Assembly (NCBI GenBank): GCA_963747105.1 | Contig: CAVVEC010000002.1 | Span: 248,001-312,000 of the forward strand | Origin: CAVVEC01 sp963747105 | GTDB taxonomy: Bacteria > Acidobacteriota > Terriglobia > Terriglobales > Acidobacteriaceae | Reading direction: 5' to 3' | DNA: 64,000 nt | Part shown: positions 9,835-18,062 of the stretch, piece by piece | How the letters are laid out: the number at the start of each line of letters is the position of its first letter | How positions within the stretch are numbered: position 1 is the stretch's first letter | Notes under the pieces: model-generated | What the model was told of the DNA's origin: nothing | Databases searched by the model: none | What the model saw: only the letters and a program-made list of their open reading frames with translations | Made by a program: the position numbers and the translations under genes

Positions 9835-10503
9835 ATGTCTAATGGTGTTGAAACCGTTCAGGTTTTCATCTTGGCCGAAAATCGGCTTTTGCGCGAAGCC
9901 CTTACGCGCATTCTCAGCAAAAAGAGCGACATTCGCGTGGTTGGAGCGGCTGCGTTTTCTCCAGGCGTGGTGCAGGAAATTCGTGCTACCGCACCGGATG
10001 TGCTGCTCTCTGATTCGGCTGCGGTGGCTCTGTCAGAGTTGCAACTGGTTTCCGAGGTTCGTTCCGCCCTCCTTGGCCTCAAAGTGGTCATGATCGGTAT
10101 GGACGCCGACCGGGAAACCTTCCTGCGCGCCGTGCGGGACGGGGTCGCGGGTTATGTGCTGAAGGACGCCTCCGCCATTGAGGTAGCATCTGCAGTTCGC
10201 TCCGTGGCCAACGGCGAAGCCGTATGTCCACCGAGCCTGTGCCTGACCTTATTTGAGCAAGTGTCGAAGCAGGTTACGCCCCCGGCAAGTTTCGTTATCC
10301 GGCACAACCTCGGCCTCACTCGCAGAGAACAGCAATTGGTGCAAATGATTGGCCGCGGGCTCACCAACAAAGAGATCGCAGCCCAATTGAATCTCTCAGA
10401 GCAGACCATCAAGAATCACATTCATCGGATGTTGCGCAAGCTCGGTGCCAACGACCGGCTTGGCGCGGTCGAACTCTGCCGCATGCCGGGAGCTGTCGCG
10501 TGA
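9835..10503 (+). CDS. LuxR/NarL-type response regulator with atypical receiver
   Basis: A 222-residue protein with an N-terminal receiver-like domain (about 8-125) and a C-terminal LuxR helix-turn-helix (about 158-215: LTRREQQLVQMIGRGLTNKE, then LNLSEQTIKNHIHRMLRKLG). In the receiver, the usual paired acidic residues after strand 1 are replaced by E-N (LAENRLLREAL). The likely phospho-acceptor D60 (LLSD) and the lysine of GYVLKD are kept, but the conserved Ser/Thr after strand 4 is lost (VMIGMD). Phosphorylation may therefore be weak or absent. A GAGGT site lies 5 bases before the ATG. It stands at the head of the EPS cluster and is a candidate regulator of it. Confidence 0.85.
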   Translation: MSNGVETVQVFILAENRLLREALTRILSKKSDIRVVGAAAFSPGVVQEIRATAPDVLLSDSAAVALSELQLVSEVRSALLGLKVVMIGMDADRETFLRAVRDGVAGYVLKDASAIEVASAVRSVANGEAVCPPSLCLTLFEQVSKQVTPPASFVIRHNLGLTRREQQLVQMIGRGLTNKEIAAQLNLSEQTIKNHIHRMLRKLGANDRLGAVELCRMPGAVA

Positions 10504-10669
10504 TTCGGCACAGCGCCGTTATTCAGGCAGTACTTTTTGGGTACTGATCCCTAGAGATCCAGCCAGATTTTGGTGGTTTAGCAGATCCCATTGGTACTTC
10601 TGTCCAAATCGCATTTGAATCTTACTTTTTTCTCGAGGACAAGAGACACTGCATGGCACGGAGAGGATC

Positions 10670-11041
10670 GTGCAAAAAATCAGAGTGTTAGTTGCCAACC
10701 GACCGCGACTCATGAAGGATCTGGTCCTCGCCACCATCGGGGATCAGCCTGATATCGAAGTCGTCGGCGAGACCCAGGACGAGGCTGAAATCACGGAACT
10801 GGTGGAACGCACACGTCCAGATTACCTGATCATCGCGTTGCAGGAACCGGAAGTCCGGCCTGGACTGAGCGGATTTTTGCTGGGCCGGTACCCGCAAATG
10901 AAGATTCTTGCCCTTGCCGCGGAACGCAATAGCGGCGTTTTTTATTGGGCCTTTGTTGATATTCGCTCCCAGCGTGTGGAATCTTCCGAGCAAGGCATCC
11001 TCAGTGTGTTGCGGAATAAGCCGGAACTGGTGGGGATTTAG
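10670..11041 (+). CDS. Stand-alone pseudo-receiver domain protein
   Basis: A 123-residue product starting with GTG at 10670. It has the receiver fold pattern (KIRVLVANRPRLMKDLVLAT, IEVVGETQDEAEI, RPDYLIIALQEP, MKILALAAE) but lacks the paired acidic residues (ANRP instead of DD). It also has alanine where the phospho-acceptor aspartate should be (LIIALQEP), and no K motif or output domain. It is therefore probably a non-phosphorylated receiver-like adaptor. It lies 166 bp after the LuxR-type regulator on the same strand. A weak inverted repeat (CAGTAC/GTACTG, 10528-10546) lies in the gap. Confidence 0.7.
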   Translation: MQKIRVLVANRPRLMKDLVLATIGDQPDIEVVGETQDEAEITELVERTRPDYLIIALQEPEVRPGLSGFLLGRYPQMKILALAAERNSGVFYWAFVDIRSQRVESSEQGILSVLRNKPELVGI

Positions 11042-11238
11042 CCGCGCCATGGGGCGGCGTCAAACCGCCGGGAGAGTTCGCTGGTTCGAGGAGCGGGCGA
11101 ACTGGAAGGTACTTTGTCCGCGACTTCGGGCGTTTAGAAGGGTTTGCACAGGATCGGTTCCAAAGCGTTTGATTGGCCGGTGTTTGCCGGTCTCGCTGCG
11201 CGAATCATGTAGTGGATGTTGAAGGAGCTGAAAGTAAA

Positions 11239-11309
11239 CGGGTTAGCTCACAGATGCCCTGTAAGTGAGGGGGCGAAGCTGTAGAATCACAACGCCCGGC
11301 TCTAACCCG
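11239..11309 (+). ncRNA. Candidate structured RNA leader (three-way junction) before the antiterminator gene
   Basis: On the plus strand, CGGGTTAG (11239-11246) pairs perfectly with CTAACCCG (11302-11309) and encloses two further helices: CTCAC/GTGAG (11247-11251 with 11265-11269) and GGGCG/CGCCC (11271-11275 with 11293-11297). This gives a three-way junction of about 71 nt, ending 27 bases before the start codon of the NusG-like gene. It does not match a riboswitch consensus I can recall. A cis-regulatory RNA is an inference from pairing and position only. Confidence 0.4.
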
Positions 11310-11335
11310 GGCCTTGTGGACGAGCGTAATCTCAC

Positions 11336-11905
11336 ATGTACTCATTGGATGCGCCGACATGGTCAGGAGAAACGAGCCCGGTTCCGGCGCTCGAACTTCC
11401 GCCCGAGTACTTGGAATCGCATTGGTATGCCGCCCACACCAGTCCCCGGCATGAAAAAAAAGTCGCCCAACAGCTGGAAGGAAATCGAATTCAACACTTC
11501 CTGCCTCTTTACCGGTCGGTACGCCGCTGGAAGGACCGGCGCAAGCAACTCGACCTGCCACTGTTTCCCGGCTATATCTTCGCTCGCTTCGCCCTGAGGG
11601 ATCGTTTGCAGGTGTTGCAACTGCCCGGAGTGGTCCAACTCGTCGGTTTCAGTCGCAAACCCGCCCCTCTTCCGGACGCTGAGATTGAATCTCTCCGCAA
11701 TGGCTTGGCGGGCAATTTACGGGTTGAGCCGCATCCCTATCTGCAAGTCGGCAAGCAGGTGCGGGTTCACAGCGGCCCGATGGCGGGGATGGAAGGCATT
11801 CTGGTTCGCCGGAAAGAAAAATTTCGCGTGGTGTTGTCTATTCACTTGATTAAGCGTTCGGTGGCAGTCGAGGTTGACGAGAGTGAAGTCGAACCTGTTC
11901 GCTGA
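11336..11905 (+). CDS. NusG-like (UpxY/RfaH-type) transcription antiterminator
   Basis: A 189-residue protein. Residues about 28-130 form the NusG N-terminal domain (HWYAAHTSPRHEKKVAQQL, FLPLYRSVRRWKDRRKQLDL, PLFPGYIFARF, LPGVVQLVGF). Residues about 138-186 form a KOW domain (VGKQVRVHSGPMAGMEGILV to VAVEVDESEVEPV). This is the UpxY/LoaP class of specialised NusG paralogues, which bind elongating RNA polymerase and let it read through long polysaccharide operons. The gene stands directly before the export and chain-length genes, which fits that role. There is no clear ribosome-binding site at the ATG, so the start could be slightly different. Confidence 0.9.
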   Translation: MYSLDAPTWSGETSPVPALELPPEYLESHWYAAHTSPRHEKKVAQQLEGNRIQHFLPLYRSVRRWKDRRKQLDLPLFPGYIFARFALRDRLQVLQLPGVVQLVGFSRKPAPLPDAEIESLRNGLAGNLRVEPHPYLQVGKQVRVHSGPMAGMEGILVRRKEKFRVVLSIHLIKRSVAVEVDESEVEPVR

Positions 11906-12028
11906 CACGCGTTTGTTTGGAACTGGCACCGGGGCTGAAAACCCGGATGTTCTCATTTTCGCGCTGGAGATTTCAATTTTCATCTCCATCCTGGCTTCGC
12001 CGATTTCCACGTCTCTGACGAGGTTCCC

Positions 12029-15000
12029 ATGAAGAATCGCTCATCACTGGCTTCCATCCTGAACGCAGGAGGAGTGCTGTTTTTTCTGCTGATTATGGTT
12101 CTTGCTTTCCCAAGCGCTTCAAAGGCGCAGGAGCCCGGCCGGCCTCCTTATCCGAAGCGCACCACCGCGGCTCCCGCAGCCCAATCACGCGCCGAACAGG
12201 AAGCGGAGCAGTTGGTCTCGCTCTCTGCGGAGAAGATCATCACGTTGCTCGACCAGGAACCTGGTCTGCTCTTGCAGGTTAAGAAGATGTTGGTGCGAAA
12301 GGCCTACGAACAGGGCCGGTTGGTGGCCCCGGAGGACCTGACGGATGAGGCCTTGTTCCGCCTCATTGGGCGTGACGAAAACATACGGGTGCTCATCACT
12401 CGCGAGATTGAGGACCGTCAATACGTGCGGGCCAAGCCCACCCGCGAAGAGGCGGAGAAAGAGCGGGCCAAGCTGGCCGCGTTTCCGGGCAACGCCGCGA
12501 GTGCGGCACAAGAAGAATCAAAGCCCACAAACGGGCAAAGCCAGGAGGATTTGTATTGGTCGCAGCAGGATCGCTTGCTACAAAGTATCCCCAACAACCC
12601 TCCTCCGGCATCGCAGCCTCAGCCTTCGGTGCCCCAACCGGAAATTCTTGCCCCTGACTCCCAGCGAAGTCTCTTGCAAGCACAGGCCCAGTATCCGCTG
12701 GGAGACTATGATTTCCCGGATTACTCAGGCGGTTTCGCCGGTGACTTGACAGGTATGCAGCGCATCAGTCCCGATCAGATGTCGGGACTCATGGCAGCCC
12801 GGATGGCGAGCAATTCCGACTCTGGTCCGGGTGGGCTAGAAGGTTCTTCGGGGCTTGGCATGTCTCCCATGGGTGGCATGGCCGGAGGCGGATCTACGGG
12901 TTCTTTGGCAAACCCGTTTGCCAACTCCTCCGGGCTGGAGTCAGCGCTGGCGGTCCCCTCCTTGGAATCGCCCCAACTGGGCACACAACAGTCTCCCCAA
13001 CAGACTAATTTTCCGACCCGGTATCGTTCCTCGCGTCCGTCCGCTTCCGATCTTGGTCTGGACCGACCCGTTCTTACTCGTCGTCCTAATCCGTATGCGG
13101 ACGTTCCCTCACTGTACGACTTATATTCCCAGTATTCCCGCCGGTCCCCGGTTCTCGTGAGGTTCGGCAGCGAAATTTTCCAAGGTGGTACGGGTAACTT
13201 CAATGCCTTGCCCATGGACATGCCAATGGGACCCGACTACGTGCTCGGACCAGGCGATAGCCTCACCGTTAATCTCTGGGGCAGTGTTTCCCGACGCATG
13301 ATAAGAGTGGTCGATCGTGAAGGGCGGGTCGCTCTGCCCGAGGTGGGTGCGCTCGAGGTCTCCGGACGCACTCTCGGGGACGTGCAACATGCCGTGCAGA
13401 GCGCGCTTCGCACCCAGTTTCGCGACGTCGAGGCGGATGTCTCGATTTCCCGACTGCACAGCATCCGGGTCTATGTGGTAGGCGACGTAAAGTACCCGGG
13501 TGCATATGATGTGAGCTCCCTTTCGACTCCACTTAACGCACTATTTGAAGCTGGTGGTCCCACCTCGCGGGGCTCGCTGAGGATTCTCCAGCACTATCGT
13601 GGCAAGCAGTTGATCCAGGAAGTGGATGTTTACGAGTTGCTCCTGCACGGAGTCCGGTCTGGAGTACAGAGGCTGGAGACCGGAGACACGATCCTAGTAC
13701 CCCCGGTGGGGCCCGAAGTGACCGTGACAGGCATGGTACGACGCCCTGCAATTTATGAACTGAACGGCGAGAAAAGCCTGGCGCAGGTACTGGAAGTAGC
13801 GGGTGGCGTGCTGCCCTCCGGTACGCTTCGGCATGTTGATGTAGAGCGGCTCGAGGCCCACGAGAGCCGGACCATGCTGGCTCTTGATGTGCCAGAGAAC
13901 AACAACGAGGAATCTGTCACCAAGGCCCTGGAGGATTTCAAAATCCAGGATGGCGACAAGGTGAAGATTTCGCCGATCGTGTCTTTCGCCGACAAGACAG
14001 TCTATCTCGACGGCCATGTCTTCAGGCCAGGTAAGTATGCCTACAGCGAAGGCATGAAGGTCACCGATCTGATCAAGTCCTACAAGGACGTTCTCCCCGA
14101 ACCGTACAAGGCGCACGCCGAGGTCATCCGCCTCAACTCCCCCGATTACACTCCCGAGGTTCTCGCCTTCAATCTGGAAGATGCCCTCGCGGGCAAGGAC
14201 CAGGATCTTGTCCTGAAGCCTTTCGACACCGTGCGCGTGTTCGGGCGTTTCGATTTCGAAGATCCTCCTCTGATTACGGTTACCGGAGCGGTACGGGATC
14301 CGGGAGACCACGGCACCAACGGAGTGACCTATCTTCGCGATGCCATTTACCTGGCGGGCAACACCACGGCCGATGCTCGGCTCGATGATGTGCAGATCTT
14401 CCGCAGAACGGAGGATGGCAAACTGAAAGTTCTCAGCGTGAACCTGAGTGAGGCACTAGCGGGAAATCCGGCGGAGAACTTGCTTCTGGAGCCCAAAGAC
14501 CGCGTATTCGTACATCGGGATTTGGCAAAAACGGATCCTCCCGTGGTCACGATTGAGGGTGAAGTGGCGCGTCCCGGTAAGTACCCCTTGGGTGAAAACA
14601 TGACCGCCGCGGGTTTGGTCCGGCTGGCGGGCGGCCTAAAACGAGGGGCCTACACCCAGGAAGCAGACCTTACGCGTTACGAACTCGAGCAAGGCAGCCG
14701 GATCGTCAGCGACCACATCACGGTTGAGATCGCCAAGGCCCTGGCCAACGAACCCGACGCCGATGCACGGCTGCGCGACGGCGATGTCCTGACCATCCGG
14801 CAGCTCACCGGCTGGAAGGATGTGGGCGCAACCATCAAGGTCGACGGAGAAGTTCTCCATCCCGGCACCTACGGTATTCAGGACGGAGAGCGCCTCAGTT
14901 CGATCATCCAGCGGGCGGGGGGATTCGGTAACGACGCGTATCCGTACGGCACCATTTTTACGCGAGTGCAGGTCAGGCAGATGGAAGAGGAAAACCGCGC

Positions 15001-15574
15001 GGACCTTATCCGGCGTGTGAAAGGGGAACAAGCCGAAGTGCAGCTCACTGCTGGTGGGGAGCAGGAGGACATCAAACAGGCCACTCTCCTTCAGTACCAG
15101 GCGACGCTGGAAAAACTGGAGCACACCGCTCCCCCAGGCCGATTGGTAATCCATATTTCGAGCAACATGCGGAGCTGGGCCAATACGCCAAGAGATATCC
15201 AGGTGCGTGCCGGGGACACGATTTATATCCCCAAGAAACCGAACATTGTCATTGTTAATGGCTCGGTGTACAACCCGACTGCCATTACCTATAAACCAGG
15301 CCGGAACGCAGGATGGTATCTCGAGCAGGCTGGAGGACCGACTGAACTGGCCAACAAGAAAGCAGTGTTTGTGGTTCGGGCCGATGGCTCGGTCGTGGGC
15401 GGTCCCGGGGGATTGTTTACTGGCGGCGTGAAGAGTGCCGGACTGCAGCCAGGAGACATGGTGGTGGTGCCGGAAAAGACGTTTTCGGTCAGCCGCAAAT
15501 TCCAGAACACGGTGCAGGTCGCTCAGATCTTAACCGCCGTGACGCTCGCCGTTTCCGCGGCGAGGAGCTTCTGA
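12029..15574 (+). CDS. Large SLBB-domain polysaccharide export outer-membrane protein (Wza-like)
   Basis: An 1181-residue secreted protein. It has a signal peptide (hydrophobic GGVLFFLLIMVLAF, then SKAQEP) and a Pro/Gln/Ser/Gly-rich low-complexity region (about 160-340). A Poly_export domain begins near residue 400 (GPDYVLGPGDSLTVNLWG). At least seven SLBB-type repeats follow, recognisable by VxGxVxxPGxY: VYVVGDVKYPGAYDV, VTVTGMVRRPAIYEL, VYLDGHVFRPGKYAY, ITVTGAVRDPGDHG, VTIEGEVARPGKYPL, IKVDGEVLHPGTYGI, IVNGSVYNPTAITY. Classical Wza has two or three such repeats in about 380 residues, so this is an enlarged form. No lipobox is present. It probably forms the outer-membrane/periplasmic export channel for the EPS. 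It lies 124 bp after the antiterminator and 17 bp before the next gene. Confidence 0.9.
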   Translation: MKNRSSLASILNAGGVLFFLLIMVLAFPSASKAQEPGRPPYPKRTTAAPAAQSRAEQEAEQLVSLSAEKIITLLDQEPGLLLQVKKMLVRKAYEQGRLVAPEDLTDEALFRLIGRDENIRVLITREIEDRQYVRAKPTREEAEKERAKLAAFPGNAASAAQEESKPTNGQSQEDLYWSQQDRLLQSIPNNPPPASQPQPSVPQPEILAPDSQRSLLQAQAQYPLGDYDFPDYSGGFAGDLTGMQRISPDQMSGLMAARMASNSDSGPGGLEGSSGLGMSPMGGMAGGGSTGSLANPFANSSGLESALAVPSLESPQLGTQQSPQQTNFPTRYRSSRPSASDLGLDRPVLTRRPNPYADVPSLYDLYSQYSRRSPVLVRFGSEIFQGGTGNFNALPMDMPMGPDYVLGPGDSLTVNLWGSVSRRMIRVVDREGRVALPEVGALEVSGRTLGDVQHAVQSALRTQFRDVEADVSISRLHSIRVYVVGDVKYPGAYDVSSLSTPLNALFEAGGPTSRGSLRILQHYRGKQLIQEVDVYELLLHGVRSGVQRLETGDTILVPPVGPEVTVTGMVRRPAIYELNGEKSLAQVLEVAGGVLPSGTLRHVDVERLEAHESRTMLALDVPENNNEESVTKALEDFKIQDGDKVKISPIVSFADKTVYLDGHVFRPGKYAYSEGMKVTDLIKSYKDVLPEPYKAHAEVIRLNSPDYTPEVLAFNLEDALAGKDQDLVLKPFDTVRVFGRFDFEDPPLITVTGAVRDPGDHGTNGVTYLRDAIYLAGNTTADARLDDVQIFRRTEDGKLKVLSVNLSEALAGNPAENLLLEPKDRVFVHRDLAKTDPPVVTIEGEVARPGKYPLGENMTAAGLVRLAGGLKRGAYTQEADLTRYELEQGSRIVSDHITVEIAKALANEPDADARLRDGDVLTIRQLTGWKDVGATIKVDGEVLHPGTYGIQDGERLSSIIQRAGGFGNDAYPYGTIFTRVQVRQMEEENRADLIRRVKGEQAEVQLTAGGEQEDIKQATLLQYQATLEKLEHTAPPGRLVIHISSNMRSWANTPRDIQVRAGDTIYIPKKPNIVIVNGSVYNPTAITYKPGRNAGWYLEQAGGPTELANKKAVFVVRADGSVVGGPGGLFTGGVKSAGLQPGDMVVVPEKTFSVSRKFQNTVQVAQILTAVTLAVSAARSF

Positions 15575-15590
15575 GGGCTGGGTTGAAGGT

Positions 15591-18062
15591 TTGATTCTCT
15601 CTTGGGTTAGGCGCTGGCTTCTGCTGGGTTTGTTACTGGCTGCCTTTGCTCTTTCGGCTCGCGCCCAGATAGTGGCAGGAAAGGATTCCGGGTCGGTCGC
15701 CAAGCACAGCGACGCGGTCGATCCCTACACGCTACAGCCGGGCGAAGATCCTGAGAACCGCTTGGTTTCGCCTTTTCTGAAGCATCTGGCTGGCGACCAG
15801 AAGGAGTTCTGGACCGCTCCGGCGCGCCTTAAGACCAAAGATCTCAAGTGGATATTGCCGGGAGCCGGAATTACGGCAGCGTTCATCGCCAGCGATAGCT
15901 GGTGGGCGAAGCAAGTCAACCCGAGTCACATGCAAACCAGTCTGCATATTTCCGATTACACAACTTACGCGATGATCGCAGCCGGCGGCGGGTCGTTTCT
16001 GCTGGGGCACATGACGCACAACGATCACTTGCAAGAGGCTGGTCTGCTGAGTGGCGAGGCTGCGATCAACAGCACTGCCGTGACGTACCTGTTCAAGGAG
16101 ACGACCCAGAGACAACGTCCGCTAGAAGGCAATCACAACGGAAATTTTTTCACGGGCGGGGCCTCATTTCCGTCCGAGCACTCGGCGATTGCCTGGTCCA
16201 TAGCGAGTGTTTGGGCGCACGAGTATCCTGGTTGGCTCAGCCAGGCGGGCGCCTACGGTTTGGCTTCCGCCGTGACCATCACCCGCGTAACCGCCCAGCA
16301 GCACTTCCCCTCTGACGTCGTCATCGGCAGCGCGCTGGGCTGGTACTTTGGCCGTCAAGTCTACCGCGCCCACCACGATCCCGAAGTGGGCGGGTCGGGT
16401 TGGCGCAACCTGTTCGAGGAAAAGGGCGAATCCTCTCGCAATCCAAATTACATGGCTTCGCCCTACGTCCCACTCGACAGTTGGATTTACCCAGCGTTGG
16501 AGCGTCTTATCGCTTTGGGTTACGTGCAATCCGCGGTGTTGGGCATGCGTCCCTGGACGCGCATGGAATGTGCCCGTCTTCTGGAAGAAGCCGGAGAGCG
16601 ACTGGTGAACGCCAACGCTGACGCCGGCCCAGCCTCAAAGCTTTATGACGCATTGGCCAATGAGTTCCAGACCGAAACCGGCCGGCTAAACGGAGATGTC
16701 AACGTGGGTGTGCGTGTGGATTCGGTTTACACGCGAGCGACGGGGATCTCCGGTACCCCGCTGCGAGACGGATATCATTTTGGGCAAACCCTCGTCAACG
16801 ATTACGGGCGCCCCTACTGGTCGGGCTTTAATGATGTCACTGGGGTGAGCGCAGATGCTGAGGTCGGGCCGGTAGCATTTAGTTTTCAGGGGGAGTATCA
16901 GCATGCGCCGGCTATGCCGTCGTATCCCGCTTCGGTACTGACAGCGACGGCAGCGGCGGATTTTACTCCGCCATCTCCCAACGGCATGGCACAAGCTGAT
17001 CGGTTTCAGTTGCTGAACAGCACCGTGTCCGTCAACGTTAATAACGTGCAATTTTCTTTTGGCGAGCAGAGCGAGTGGCTCGGTCCCGGCGAAACAGGCC
17101 CGCTCCTGATGAGTGACAACGCCGCACCTTTTCCGGCCTTCAAGATCGACGATGTTGTGCCACATCGTATTCCAGGGATTTCGCGGGCGCTGGGACCGGT
17201 GCGCACGGAGTTCTTCATCGGGCAACTATCCGGGCAGCGCTGGGAAGCTTGCGTCGTGTCCACATGCGTTCTGGCGGACCAAAACCTGAGTGTTGTCGGG
17301 CCTAATGTCAATCCGCAGCCCTTTATCCACGGAGAGAAGATCAGCTTTCAACCAACCCCGAATCTGGAGTTCGGAATGGGGATAACGGCAATGTTCGGTG
17401 GTCCCGGGCTGCCGGTAACGTGGGGCAATTTTCTGCGCACGTACTATGCGCACTCGACTACGGCGGCCAACAATCCCGGTAAGCGGATTTCGGCTGCTGA
17501 TTTCACCTATCGGGTTCCGGGCCTAAGGAACTGGCTGACCATTTATGGCGATAGTTTGGTCGTCGACGAAGTTTCGCCAATCGGGTCAACGCGCGCAACC
17601 GTGAATCCTGGCATATACCTGCCACAAATACCGAAAATCCCGAGGTTGGAACTTCGGGCGGAGGGGTTGAACGAGCCGGTGCATCAGGCGTTCTTCCCGG
17701 GATTTGTCTACTACGATCTTCGCCGTTATCGGAGCGGCTATGCGAACGATGGAAATCTCTTAGCGAGTTGGATCGGACGGGAAGGACGCGGCGGGCAGGG
17801 CTGGTTGACTTACTGGTTGTCGCCCCGCACCAAATTTCAGCTGGGCTATCGCCTGCAAGAAGTGGCCCACGCTTTCATCGAGGGTGGCCGGCTCGTGGAC
17901 TATTCGGGTCAGGGTGAGTTTATGTTGGGTCCGCAGGTTGCTATTTCAGGTTTCCTGCAGTATGAGCAGTGGAGGTTTCCTGTCTTGAATCAGGCCAGAC
18001 AATCCGACGTGACGGCGTCATTGCAATTAACGTTCTATCCCCATTGGCGCATTGGAAGATGA
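15591..18062 (+). CDS. PAP2-family phosphatase fused to a Wzi-like capsule-assembly beta-barrel
   Basis: An 823-residue protein with a TTG start and signal peptide (LLLGLLLAAFALSARAQ). The N-terminal third carries the three PAP2 acid phosphatase motifs: K169...RP177 (KETTQRQRP), PSEH at 194-197, and R232...H238...D242 (TRVTAQQHFPSD). From about residue 300 it becomes a Wzi-like domain (YVPLDSWIYPALERLIALGY, then beta-strand-rich repeats with alternating aromatic residues to the C-terminus). Wzi attaches capsule at the outer membrane; PAP2 enzymes dephosphorylate polyprenyl or lipid phosphates. The two on one chain, next to the SLBB exporter, suggest a combined periplasmic/outer-membrane assembly factor. 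It overlaps the next gene by ATGA. Confidence 0.85.
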   Translation: MILSWVRRWLLLGLLLAAFALSARAQIVAGKDSGSVAKHSDAVDPYTLQPGEDPENRLVSPFLKHLAGDQKEFWTAPARLKTKDLKWILPGAGITAAFIASDSWWAKQVNPSHMQTSLHISDYTTYAMIAAGGGSFLLGHMTHNDHLQEAGLLSGEAAINSTAVTYLFKETTQRQRPLEGNHNGNFFTGGASFPSEHSAIAWSIASVWAHEYPGWLSQAGAYGLASAVTITRVTAQQHFPSDVVIGSALGWYFGRQVYRAHHDPEVGGSGWRNLFEEKGESSRNPNYMASPYVPLDSWIYPALERLIALGYVQSAVLGMRPWTRMECARLLEEAGERLVNANADAGPASKLYDALANEFQTETGRLNGDVNVGVRVDSVYTRATGISGTPLRDGYHFGQTLVNDYGRPYWSGFNDVTGVSADAEVGPVAFSFQGEYQHAPAMPSYPASVLTATAAADFTPPSPNGMAQADRFQLLNSTVSVNVNNVQFSFGEQSEWLGPGETGPLLMSDNAAPFPAFKIDDVVPHRIPGISRALGPVRTEFFIGQLSGQRWEACVVSTCVLADQNLSVVGPNVNPQPFIHGEKISFQPTPNLEFGMGITAMFGGPGLPVTWGNFLRTYYAHSTTAANNPGKRISAADFTYRVPGLRNWLTIYGDSLVVDEVSPIGSTRATVNPGIYLPQIPKIPRLELRAEGLNEPVHQAFFPGFVYYDLRRYRSGYANDGNLLASWIGREGRGGQGWLTYWLSPRTKFQLGYRLQEVAHAFIEGGRLVDYSGQGEFMLGPQVAISGFLQYEQWRFPVLNQARQSDVTASLQLTFYPHWRIGR

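Noticed and set aside
11239..11309. Known c-di-GMP, THF, SAM or glutamine riboswitch
   Set aside because: The closing helix and junction sequences do not match the conserved cores I can recall for these classes, so only an unnamed structured element is proposed.
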